Notes under the pieces: model-generated
Database searches by the model: none
Told to the model about the DNA's origin: nothing
The model's input: the letters and a program-made list of their open reading frames with translations, nothing else
DNA from: Sulfurimicrobium sp031426915
Lineage (GTDB): Bacteria > Pseudomonadota > Gammaproteobacteria > Burkholderiales > Sulfuricellaceae
Reading direction: 5' to 3'
Assembly (NCBI GenBank): GCA_031426915.1
Contig: JASJPB010000036.1
Coordinates: 1 to 64,000 of the forward strand
Length of the DNA stretch: 64,000 bases
Shown here: piece by piece, positions 36,376-44,680 of the stretch
Layout: each line of letters opens with the position of its first letter
Numbering within the stretch: position 1 is the first letter of the stretch
Made by a program: the position numbers and the translations under genes

Positions 36376-36735
36376 TTAAAGGGTACGGACAAAATCCACG
36401 ACTTTATCAATTTCCTCTTCGCTCAGAACCCGGTGCTTGCCGAAGGGCGGCATGGAAGTTTTCGGGTTGTTGGCAGTGGCATCCCAGATTTGCGCACGCA
36501 GCTTGGCAACGTCCGGGTAGCGCAGTTTCATGGCGATCAGGGGTGGCGCGATGGAACCGGCCATTTCGCCCCTGGTGCCAGGCATGGCGTGACAGGCAAG
36601 GCAATTGCCTTTTTTGTTATTAAAGGCGATTTCCTGGCCCGGCATATCTTTGTTTTCTTCGGCGGCCCGGGCCGTGTTGCCCATACCCGCGCCCAGCAAC
36701 AGAACTGCAAACAAAAGGGAAACGCGTTTCCGCAT
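36376..36735 (-). CDS. soxX: Sulfur-oxidation c-type cytochrome SoxX
   Basis: 119 residues from the ATG with GGAG upstream. Sec signal MRKRVSLLFAVLLLGAGMG; heme site CLACH; distal Met in TSMPPFGKH; class I cytochrome c fold. SoxX pairs with SoxA to attach thiosulfate to SoxY. It is the first gene of soxXYZAB. Confidence 0.94.
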   Translation of the reverse strand: MRKRVSLLFAVLLLGAGMGNTARAAEENKDMPGQEIAFNNKKGNCLACHAMPGTRGEMAGSIAPPLIAMKLRYPDVAKLRAQIWDATANNPKTSMPPFGKHRVLSEEEIDKVVDFVRTL

Positions 36736-36764
36736 CGTATCCTCCATCAATTAACTTGTTATCC

Positions 36765-36815
36765 TTTAGCGGATGGTGATTAGCATACCGGATATTTTTT
36801 TTGGCGCAAGCCATT
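36765..36815 (-). promoter_or_regulatory. Candidate promoter of the sox operon
   Basis: On the minus strand TTGCGC, a 16-base A-rich spacer and TATGCT form a moderate sigma-70-like promoter upstream of soxX in a markedly AT-rich gap. An imperfectly central inverted repeat GGATATTT/AAATATCC (36790-36797 and 36824-36831) overlaps it and could bind a regulator. No sox regulator gene is in the window. Confidence 0.35.
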
Positions 36816-36898
36816 CAACAAATAAATATCCTTTATTTTCAATAGGTAGTATGAATGTACTAGCTAAATAATGAAATTAGAATGCGCTAATGAACCGG

Positions 36899-38332
36899 CT
36901 AGGGTTTGTCCTGTTTGGCCGTTTCCCTTAGCTGTTCTTTTAACTGGCGCAGGCGGGCCTCGGCCATGGAGAGCTGGTAAAAGTCGCCGTCCCGGGTCTT
37001 CAGCGCGATCTGTAGCTGCTCGATGGCCTCAGCCTGATTTCCCTTCAGCACGTAGGCTTCCGCCTGTGCGCGGTGCTGCTGTATGTTTTTGCCCAGGGCG
37101 GCGTAAGCCTGGGCCTGAAACTGGTAAAGACGATAATCGCCAGTGTGCGTTTTCAGCTCGCTGTTGAGCAGGTTCAAGGCGTCTCCGGCCTGTCCGTTCT
37201 GGAGCAGGGTTTCCGCCTGGCCATACACCAGTGCGCGGACATGGGGGAAGCGTTTCAGTGCGGTTCGGTAGATTTCCAGGGCGGCCCGGGTCTGGCCGGC
37301 GGCAATTTTGATCTGGGCCGCCAGATTCTCCAGCATCGCGACGGAAGGAGCGTTCTTGCGTGCCAATTGGAGTTCCTGTTCCGCCCGGACGTGCTCCCCG
37401 GTGCGCAGCAAGGCGGTGGCGAGACCGAAACGCTGCGCGGTTTCATTGCTGAATTTTTTTTCCTTCAAAGCCGTTTCAAAAAACTTGATTGCCTGCAGCG
37501 GGGCGCTCTGGGTCGCTTCGAGTTTTGCCCTTACCAGTTGAAATTCGAGACTGTCCGGGATCTGGCGGTAGGGTAGCGATTCCACGCGATTCTGCACATC
37601 GGAGATGCGTTCGGTGGAAAAAGGGTGGGTACGCAGATAAAGCGGGGCATTGTTTTCATACAGGCGCCCGTACTTCTGCAAACGCCCGAAGAAATCAGCC
37701 ATGGCGTGCGGGTCGTAACCGGACTGGATAAGGGTTTGCAGGCCGATCCGGTCGGCTTCCCGCTCGTGTTCACGGGTGAAATCCAGCTGGCTCTGGATGC
37801 TGGTGGCCTGAACGGTGGCGATGGCCGCACTGGCCACCTGCGGATTCGAACGGGAAGCGAGGATCGCCACCGCCAGCGCAGCAAGAGACGCCATTGCATT
37901 TTGCTGGCTGCCCGCGATCACCCGGGCCAGGTGGCGCTGGGTGACGTGGGCAATTTCGTGGGCAAGCACGCTGGCCAGTTCGGATTCGCTCTGGGCAGAC
38001 AGGATCAGGCCGGTGTGAACGCCGATGAATCCGCCGGGGAGCGCGAAAGCATTAAGGGTATTGTCGCGGATGAGGAAAAACTCGAAGCTGCGGGCAGGAT
38101 CCTGGCTGCTGGCAACCAGGCGCGCGCCCAGCGCATTGAGGTAATCGGTGATTTCGGTATCGTCGAGCAGATCCCGGCTGGCGCGGATGTCCCTCATGAC
38201 GGATTCGCCGATGCGACGTTCCTGCTGGGAAGAAAATACAGCCTGGGATGCTTCGCCCAGATCGGGCAGTCCTTCGGCCAGGGCGCGGGGCAGGAAAGCC
38301 CCAAGGGCAAGCGCTAAATAAATCAATTTCAT
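36899..38332 (-). CDS. bepA: Periplasmic M48 metalloprotease with TPR tail (BepA-like)
   Basis: 477 residues from MKLIYLALALGAFLP, a Sec signal; a longer frame to 38383 is not needed. The zinc motif HEIAH is at 125-129 (SVLAHEIAHVTQRH), with LDFTREHEREADRIG supplying the third ligand. TPR-like repeats fill residues ~260-460. BepA assists folding or removal of outer-membrane proteins such as LptD. It is divergent from moaC (53-base gap) and lies upstream of soxX on the same strand. Confidence 0.9.
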   Translation of the reverse strand: MKLIYLALALGAFLPRALAEGLPDLGEASQAVFSSQQERRIGESVMRDIRASRDLLDDTEITDYLNALGARLVASSQDPARSFEFFLIRDNTLNAFALPGGFIGVHTGLILSAQSESELASVLAHEIAHVTQRHLARVIAGSQQNAMASLAALAVAILASRSNPQVASAAIATVQATSIQSQLDFTREHEREADRIGLQTLIQSGYDPHAMADFFGRLQKYGRLYENNAPLYLRTHPFSTERISDVQNRVESLPYRQIPDSLEFQLVRAKLEATQSAPLQAIKFFETALKEKKFSNETAQRFGLATALLRTGEHVRAEQELQLARKNAPSVAMLENLAAQIKIAAGQTRAALEIYRTALKRFPHVRALVYGQAETLLQNGQAGDALNLLNSELKTHTGDYRLYQFQAQAYAALGKNIQQHRAQAEAYVLKGNQAEAIEQLQIALKTRDGDFYQLSMAEARLRQLKEQLRETAKQDKP

Positions 38333-38385
38333 GGTGCTATGATAACCGCTCCAAACAATAAGTTCACAGCGAACGGGGAGCACCA

Positions 38386-38868
38386 GTGAGCCAATTCACC
38401 CATTTCGACACGCAAGGCCAGGCCCACATGGTGGACGTGGGGGACAAGGCCGAAACCCGGCGCATCGCCCGTGCCGCGGGCACGATACGCATGCAGCCGG
38501 AAACCCTGCGGCTGATCCTGTCCGGCGACGCCAAAAAGGGCGATGTCCTGGGCGTCGCGCGCATCGCGGCGATCCAGGGCGCGAAGCGCACTTCGGACCT
38601 GATACCCCTGTGTCATCCGCTGGCGCTCACCCGCGTGGCGGTGGAATTCAACGTGGACCAGCCCGGTGCCAGTGTCGAGTGCGTGGTGACGGCGGAAACG
38701 CTGGGGCGCACGGGCGTGGAAATGGAAGCACTGAGCGCGGTCGGCGTGGGCCTGCTCACCATCTACGACATGTGCAAGGCGGTGGACCGGGGCATGCTGA
38801 TCGGCGATATTCGCCTGCTGGAAAAGCAGGGCGGGAAATCCGGCCACTGGACTAGGGAGCCCCGCTAA
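38386..38868 (+). CDS. moaC: Cyclic pyranopterin monophosphate synthase MoaC
   Basis: 160 residues, GTG start with GGGGAG upstream. Marks: FDTQGQAHMVDVGDK, IQGAKRTSDLIPLCHPL with the active-site Lys and His, and GVEMEALSAVGVGLLTIYDMCKA. MoaC carries out the second half of the first step of molybdenum cofactor synthesis after MoaA, in the cytoplasm. Other moa genes are not in the window. The kinase gene starts 3 bases after it. Confidence 0.96.
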   Translation: MSQFTHFDTQGQAHMVDVGDKAETRRIARAAGTIRMQPETLRLILSGDAKKGDVLGVARIAAIQGAKRTSDLIPLCHPLALTRVAVEFNVDQPGASVECVVTAETLGRTGVEMEALSAVGVGLLTIYDMCKAVDRGMLIGDIRLLEKQGGKSGHWTREPR

Positions 38869-38871
38869 ATC

Positions 38872-41800
38872 ATGACAGAAATGGCGCCGGATGCCGACGA
38901 ACGGCGGGTGCTAAACGCCGGCGCAGATTCGGGCCGGCGTGTGTTTCTGCTCGATGATGACGGGCAACAGGCCGCCCGGCTTGACGCGCATTTGCGCCAG
39001 TACGGTTACGAGGTCGAGGTGTTCTTACACCTGGAGCCGATGCGTCAGGCCGTCGAGTCGCATCCCCCGCTGGCGATCATCATGGACATGATCTTTCCCG
39101 AGGGCGATCTGGCCGGGGCTCAGGCCATCCGGCAGATCAACGACCAGCGCGCAAAACCGATCCCGGTGGTTTTCATCTCGGTGCGGGACGATTTCACTTC
39201 GCGTCTTGGTGCGGTACGCGCCGGCGGTAGCCATTATTTCACCAAACCGCTGGATATTCCGCGCCTGATTCGCACCCTCGACGAACTGGTTTTCGACCGG
39301 CCGCGCGATCCCTACCGCATCCTCATCGTGGATGATGACCGGGCGCAGGCTGAAGCATTCAGGCTTCAACTTGAAATGATGGGCATGACGGTCCAGGTGC
39401 TGAACGAAGCGCTCGAAATCATGGCTGTGTTGCAGTCTTTCAGGCCGGAACTCGTGCTGATGGACGCGCACATGGCGCTGTGCAGCGGGAGCGAACTGGC
39501 CGCGGTGATCCGGCAACAGGAACAATTCGCCATCATGCCCATCGTGTTTCTCTCCACCGAGGCTGATTTCGGGAGACAAATCGGCACGCTCAATGCCGGT
39601 GCCGACGATTTTCTGGTGAAGCCGATCGCGCCCTGGCATTTGTGCCGGTTGGTTTCGGCGCGGGTGAAAAGGGCGCGCGACATGCGCCTGTCCGGCGAGC
39701 GCAAACAGAAGCTGGCCAATGAGCTCAATTTCCAGAAATTCGCGCTCGATCAGCATGCCATCGTCAGCATCACCAACGCCTTGGGCGAGATTATCTACGT
39801 CAACGATAAATTCAGCACGGTCAGCCAGTATAGCGAGGGAGAGCTGCTGGGCCAGAACCATCGCATCATCAACTCCGGCTATCACGGGCGCCCCTTCTTT
39901 CAGGAAATGTGGAAAACCATTTCCAGTGGCGGGGTATGGCAGGGTGAAGTGCGTAACCGGCGCAAGGATGGCAGCTTCTATTGGGTCGCCACCACCATCG
40001 TGCCGTTTCTGGATGCATACGGCAGGCCTTACCAGTACGCTTCCATCCGCACCGACATCACCCATATCAAGGCTACCCAGGAACGGCTCCAGCTTCTCGA
40101 CCATGCCATCAGGGACAGCACCAACGGGATAATTATTGCCGATGTGCGCCAGCCGGACATGCCGGTTATTTTCGTCAACCCGGCTTTCGAAGCCATCACC
40201 GGTTATTCAGCACAGGAAGCGCTGGGCCGGAATTGCCGTTTCCTGCAGGGAGCGGAGACAAGTCAGGTCGAGCTGGAAAAAATACGCACCGCGCTGCGCC
40301 AGAAAATCCCGGTCCGGGCAAAGCTGCGCAACTACCGCAAGGATGGCACGGCATTCTGGAATGAGCTGTTTCTCGACCCGGTCTCCGATGCACGCAGTGA
40401 AGTTACGCATTTTGTCGGCATCCAGCATGACGTCACCGAACAGGTGGCCATCGAGGAAGCGCTGCGCAGGAGCGAGGAGCGTTTCCGCCGCGGCCAGGCC
40501 TACGCCAACATCGGCACCTGGGACTGGGATATCCAGAGCGGCGCGCTGTTCTGGTCGGAGCGCATCGCTCCGCTGTTTGGTTATCCCGACGGCGAACTCG
40601 AAACCAGCTATGACAATTTCCTTGCCGCGATCCACCCCGACGACCGGCAATTCGTCATGGATGCGGTCAACGCCTGCGTTGAGCGCGGACAGGAGTACAA
40701 CATCGAGCACCGCGTGGTGTGGCCCGATGGCAAGGTGGTGTGGCTCCATGAAACCGGCGACGTGGTGCGCGCCGGAGATGGCACGCCGCTGCACATGTTG
40801 GGCGTGGTACAGGATGTGACCCGGCGCAGGCGGGCCGAGGAAGATGCGATGCGCGCGCGCGATGAGGCCGAGCGCGCCAACCAGGCAAAATCCGAGTTTC
40901 TGGCGCGCATGAGCCACGAATTGCGCACCCCCCTCAATGCCATTCTGGGTTTCGGTCAGCTGCTGGAATCCGACTCGCTGGAGCCGCCATCCGTCTCGCA
41001 GCGGGAAAATATCGAGCAAATTCTCAAGGCGGGCTGGCACCTGCTTGAACTCATCAACGAGGTGCTGGACCTGGCTAAAATCGAGACGGGGAATATTGCG
41101 CTCTCGATCGAGAATGTCGGTGTGGCCGATGTGGTGGAAGAATGCCTGGCCACCATTGTCCCGCTGGCGGAAAAACATGCGATACAGCTGGTCAACGCCA
41201 CTGCCGAATGTCCGCGCTGCGTGGTGCATGCCGACCGGACACGCCTAAAGCAGGTGTTGCTCAACCTGTTGTCCAATGCTGTCAAATACAACCGCGAACA
41301 GGGGGTGGTCACGCTCCATTGCAGTCGTCCCGCGCCCGGCCGTTTGCGGCTCTGCATCACGGATACCGGCTTTGGTCTCACGCCCCAGCAGCAACAGCAC
41401 CTGTTCCAGCCTTTCAACCGCCTCGGTGCCGAGAGCAGCGCTGTCGAGGGTGCGGGGATAGGCCTCATCATCAGTCGCCATATGATCGAGCTCATGGGCG
41501 GCTGCATCGGGGTGGAGAGTGCGTGCGGCAAGGGCAGTACCTTCTGGTTCGAGCTCAACCTGAGTGCTGAAGCGGCGCAGCCCGGCGTAAATCCGCTGCC
41601 GGATGGCGCGCTGCGGTCCGACTCCGGTTCCTGCCGCCGTGTGCTGTATGTCGAAGACAATCCCGCCAATCTCAAGCTGGTGGCGCAGATTCTGACCCGG
41701 CGCGCGGATTTCGATCTCATTACCGCCCATAACGGTGAGCTGGGTCTGGAACTGGCGCTACGGCATCGGCCGGAATTGATAATCCTCGATATCAACCTGC

Positions 41801-42012
41801 CCGGCATGGATGGCTATGAAGTGCGCCGCATGCTGCGCCTTTACGACGAAACGCGCGATATCCCCGTCATCGCCCTGTCCGCCAATGCCATGCCGCATGA
41901 CGTCGGGCGCGCCATGAAGGCTGGATTTCAGGCTTATGTCACCAAGCCGCTGGATATTGAAAAATTTCTTTCTGCCGTGGATGAAGTGATTCAGAATAAG
42001 AGTTTGTCCTGA
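38872..42012 (+). CDS. Hybrid sensor histidine kinase, REC-REC-PAS3-HisKA-HATPase-REC
   Basis: 1046 residues, no membrane segment. Two receiver domains open it (about 22-140 with IIMDM; 145-265 with LVLMDA), each with the switch-region Lys (FTKPLD, LVKPIA). Three PAS/PAC units follow (~290-650). The HisKA box FLARMSHELRTPLNA has its His near 681, then an HATPase domain with DTGFGL and GAGIGL. A third receiver (LIILDINLPGMDG, VTKPLD) ends it. Such kinases relay phosphate through several receivers. Its stop lies one base before the HD-GYP gene, so the two probably form one signalling unit. Confidence 0.92.
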   Translation: MTEMAPDADERRVLNAGADSGRRVFLLDDDGQQAARLDAHLRQYGYEVEVFLHLEPMRQAVESHPPLAIIMDMIFPEGDLAGAQAIRQINDQRAKPIPVVFISVRDDFTSRLGAVRAGGSHYFTKPLDIPRLIRTLDELVFDRPRDPYRILIVDDDRAQAEAFRLQLEMMGMTVQVLNEALEIMAVLQSFRPELVLMDAHMALCSGSELAAVIRQQEQFAIMPIVFLSTEADFGRQIGTLNAGADDFLVKPIAPWHLCRLVSARVKRARDMRLSGERKQKLANELNFQKFALDQHAIVSITNALGEIIYVNDKFSTVSQYSEGELLGQNHRIINSGYHGRPFFQEMWKTISSGGVWQGEVRNRRKDGSFYWVATTIVPFLDAYGRPYQYASIRTDITHIKATQERLQLLDHAIRDSTNGIIIADVRQPDMPVIFVNPAFEAITGYSAQEALGRNCRFLQGAETSQVELEKIRTALRQKIPVRAKLRNYRKDGTAFWNELFLDPVSDARSEVTHFVGIQHDVTEQVAIEEALRRSEERFRRGQAYANIGTWDWDIQSGALFWSERIAPLFGYPDGELETSYDNFLAAIHPDDRQFVMDAVNACVERGQEYNIEHRVVWPDGKVVWLHETGDVVRAGDGTPLHMLGVVQDVTRRRRAEEDAMRARDEAERANQAKSEFLARMSHELRTPLNAILGFGQLLESDSLEPPSVSQRENIEQILKAGWHLLELINEVLDLAKIETGNIALSIENVGVADVVEECLATIVPLAEKHAIQLVNATAECPRCVVHADRTRLKQVLLNLLSNAVKYNREQGVVTLHCSRPAPGRLRLCITDTGFGLTPQQQQHLFQPFNRLGAESSAVEGAGIGLIISRHMIELMGGCIGVESACGKGSTFWFELNLSAEAAQPGVNPLPDGALRSDSGSCRRVLYVEDNPANLKLVAQILTRRADFDLITAHNGELGLELALRHRPELIILDINLPGMDGYEVRRMLRLYDETRDIPVIALSANAMPHDVGRAMKAGFQAYVTKPLDIEKFLSAVDEVIQNKSLS

Positions 42013-42013
42013 C

Positions 42014-43099
42014 ATGAATGATGAATTCAAAACCATGAACCGCTTGCGTGCGGCGAAAATTCTGATCGTGGACGATCAGGCACCCAATGTCATTCTGCTG
42101 GCAAAAATGCTCGCTGCCGAGGGCTACCAGAACGTCGTATCCGTCACCGATTCACGTCAGGTAGCCGATCTGTACCTGCAGCACCGCTTCGATCTGGTGT
42201 TGCTCGATCTCAACATGCCATATCTCACGGGTTTCGATGTCATGCAGCAGTTGCGCGAACTCGAGCCTGACGGCAGTTATATCCCCATCCTGGTGCTGAC
42301 CGCGCAGCCGGACATGCAAACCAGGCTGAGAGCGCTCGAATCCGGTGCGCGCGATTTCCTGTCCAAGCCGTTCGACCGGCTGGAGGTGCTGACGCGCATC
42401 CGCAATATGCTGGAAGTGCGCATGATGCATAACCAGATTCGCGATCAGAACCGCGTCCTGGAAGAGAAGGTGCAGGAACGTACCCGGGAACTTGCCGATA
42501 CCCGCTTCGAAATCATCCGCCGCCTGGGCCGGGCTGCGGAATATCGTGACAACGAGACGGGCCTGCATATTATCCGCATGAGCAAATATTCCCAGTTGCT
42601 CGGCCGCGCCGCCGGCATGGACAAGGCGCAATGCGAACTTCTGCTCAACGCCAGCCCGATGCACGACATCGGCAAAATCGGCATCCCGGACCATATCCTG
42701 CTGAAGCCGGGAAAGCTTGATGCGGACGAGTGGGCCGTGATGAAAACCCATCCCGAGATCGGCGCCAAAATCCTCTCCGGGCATGCTTCCGAATTGATGG
42801 AAATGGCATGCGAGATTGCGCTGACGCATCATGAGAAATGGGATGGTTCCGGCTATCCAAAAGGACTGCGTGGCGAGGATATTCCCCTGTCAGGCCGGGT
42901 GGTTGCGCTATGCGACGTGTTTGACGCGCTTACCACCGCGCGTCCCTACAAGCTTGCCTGGCCGGTGGAAAAGGCGATAGCGTATATCCATGAGAACAGC
43001 GGCAAGCATTTCGACCCCGCGCTCACGCAGCTGTGTCCCGATGTGCTGCCGGCAATCCTGGAAGTCCGGGCGCAGTACGCGGAACCCGATTCTCAATAG
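42014..43099 (+). CDS. Response regulator with HD-GYP domain (c-di-GMP phosphodiesterase, RpfG-like)
   Basis: 361 residues: receiver at ~15-135 (LVLLDLNMPYLTG, LSKPFD), a coiled linker (VLEEKVQERTRELADTR) and an HD-GYP domain. The HD pair is in MHDIGKIGIPDHILLKPGKL and the GYP motif in HHEKWDGSGYPKGL, with LCDVFDALTTARPYK. Intact motifs predict an active c-di-GMP phosphodiesterase controlled by phosphorylation, most simply by the kinase encoded one base upstream. Confidence 0.94.
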   Translation: MNDEFKTMNRLRAAKILIVDDQAPNVILLAKMLAAEGYQNVVSVTDSRQVADLYLQHRFDLVLLDLNMPYLTGFDVMQQLRELEPDGSYIPILVLTAQPDMQTRLRALESGARDFLSKPFDRLEVLTRIRNMLEVRMMHNQIRDQNRVLEEKVQERTRELADTRFEIIRRLGRAAEYRDNETGLHIIRMSKYSQLLGRAAGMDKAQCELLLNASPMHDIGKIGIPDHILLKPGKLDADEWAVMKTHPEIGAKILSGHASELMEMACEIALTHHEKWDGSGYPKGLRGEDIPLSGRVVALCDVFDALTTARPYKLAWPVEKAIAYIHENSGKHFDPALTQLCPDVLPAILEVRAQYAEPDSQ

Positions 43100-43166
43100 C
43101 GGACGGGGCTTGAGATGGCGCAGGCAGCCATCATGCAAGGATTTCCTGACGCGCCATGCGCCTTGC

Positions 43167-43197
43167 GGACATACAGAATACGTGGCAACGTATGTCC
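43167..43197 (+). promoter_or_regulatory. Two mutually exclusive hairpins upstream of the 134-residue protein gene
   Basis: GGACATAC (43167-43174) pairs perfectly with GTATGTCC (43190-43197). Nested inside, ATACGT (43178-43183) pairs with ACGTAT (43188-43193). Both use 43190-43193, so only one can form at a time. The element ends 23 bases before the start codon. It could be an operator or an RNA switch. Confidence 0.4.
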
Positions 43198-43220
43198 AAG
43201 TTAATCATTAACGAGCCCTT

Positions 43221-43625
43221 ATGTTCGAATTCATGTTTTTCGATGAGGAATTGCGTCAGCATTTCATCGATTTTGCCCATGACCAGGGCGTTCAGTGCGA
43301 TGCGGCCGAGGACAGCATGGGGCTGGTCGCGGTGGTCCCGGAGGATATTCCGGACGCGGTATCCGACCGTCTTGATGACTGCTATGACGACCTGATGGAA
43401 CAGCAGGCGGAGCGGATTGATCAGGCCGATGGAGAGGCGACCCACCAGGCTGCCGGCATCCGCGTCACGCTTCAGAGTGGCCAGCCCTGCATGATCAGGC
43501 TCGAACCCAAACTGGCCAACCGCTTGCTCTCCGCCTTCACCCTGGAAGAAATGCAAACATTGGTGCAGGCCATCGCTCGCAACCTGGAAAACCCGGATGA
43601 TGGCCCGGTATGCAAGCGCCAGTAA
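43221..43625 (+). CDS. Hypothetical protein, 134 residues
   Basis: Not recognised by motif. An acidic protein (MFEFMFFDEELRQHFIDFA) without signal or membrane segment; the first half reads like a short alpha/beta unit (GVQCDAAEDSMGLVAVVPED), the second is helical (LANRLLSAFTLEEMQTLVQAI). It starts 121 bases after the HD-GYP gene and ends just before the binding-protein gene. Confidence 0.7.
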   Translation: MFEFMFFDEELRQHFIDFAHDQGVQCDAAEDSMGLVAVVPEDIPDAVSDRLDDCYDDLMEQQAERIDQADGEATHQAAGIRVTLQSGQPCMIRLEPKLANRLLSAFTLEEMQTLVQAIARNLENPDDGPVCKRQ

Positions 43626-43633
43626 GCCTAGCC

Positions 43634-44680
43634 ATGAGACACCTGATCCGGTCGGCTGAATCATGCCGGGTTGGATGCCTCCTGGCCATTGTTCTCGTCC
43701 TGGCTTCGATGTCTGCCGGCTTTGCCGCCGAGCCCGCCCCGCTGCTCAGGGTGAGTGTTCCGGGGCCGCGAAATTTGGCCTATCTCCCCATCGACCTGAT
43801 CCCGAAAATCGGTGCTGACCGGGCCGAGGGCGTCGAGGTTCGGCTTCAGTATGTGGGAGGAGGGTCCATGGCACTGCAGAATGTCCTGCAGAAAAACACA
43901 GATTTCGCCGTTGCCGGCGTGCCCGCGATGCTTTCGCAGCAGGCCAATGGTGAAAAAATGCACTTGCTGGCGACGCTGGGCAATTTGCCGGTTTTCGCGC
44001 TGATGGTGCGCGCGGATCTCAAAAATCAGGTCCGTACCATTGCCGACCTGAAGGGCAAGGTGATTGCCGTCACCAAGAGCTCCCTGACCAGCAAGACCAC
44101 TTCCCAGCAGCTGGTCGAACTGCTGCTCAAATTCGAGGGGGTGGCGCTGGACACGGTGCGCATCGTCCCGGTCGGGCAAAGCTGGGACGAGCAGTTCGCG
44201 GTGCTGAGTTCCGGGACCGCCGATGCCATCATGGCTTATGAACCTTCCGCTTCCCGCCTGCTGGCGCGGAACACGGTTTATCCCCTGGTAAGCATGGCCG
44301 ATCCCGGCGCGGCAAAAAAGATACCCGGTTCCGGTTTTCTGCTCGCGGGGCTGGCTACCCGCCCCGAGGTGGTGGAAAAAGAGCCGCGCAAGGCCGAAAA
44401 AATGGTTGCCATCCTGCGCCGTTCCCTGCAATGGATCGCCGCGCATACCCCGGAGCAAATCGTCAGCGCGCTGGAAATCCGGGATGCAGAGGAAAGGGCG
44501 GCCCTGCTCGCCGTGCTGCGCAAATACAAGCGGCTGTATAGCCCGGATGGGCGCCTCTCCAATAAGCAGATGAAAGAGTCCGAGCGCTTTTTTCACCAGG
44601 CGGAGGACGCCAATCCGCTGGCGCGAGGCGTGCATCTGGAGCCCATGGTGTTCGATAAATGGGCAGGGAGGGCGGAATGA
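43634..44680 (+). CDS. ABC-type nitrate/sulfonate/taurine-like substrate-binding protein
   Basis: 348 residues. An exported protein with a signal segment near residues 13-34 (CLLAIVLVLASMSAGFAA). The fold is of the SsuA/NMT1 type: RVSVPGPRNLAYLPIDLI, VGGGSMALQNVLQKNTDFAVAGVPA, TIADLKGKVIAVTKSS and GTADAIMAYEPSA. No ABC permease or ATPase gene is nearby. Its stop overlaps the start of a membrane GGDEF protein (ATGA), so it may serve as the ligand-binding part of a sensor. A start at 43610 is also open. Confidence 0.87.
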   Translation: MRHLIRSAESCRVGCLLAIVLVLASMSAGFAAEPAPLLRVSVPGPRNLAYLPIDLIPKIGADRAEGVEVRLQYVGGGSMALQNVLQKNTDFAVAGVPAMLSQQANGEKMHLLATLGNLPVFALMVRADLKNQVRTIADLKGKVIAVTKSSLTSKTTSQQLVELLLKFEGVALDTVRIVPVGQSWDEQFAVLSSGTADAIMAYEPSASRLLARNTVYPLVSMADPGAAKKIPGSGFLLAGLATRPEVVEKEPRKAEKMVAILRRSLQWIAAHTPEQIVSALEIRDAEERAALLAVLRKYKRLYSPDGRLSNKQMKESERFFHQAEDANPLARGVHLEPMVFDKWAGRAE

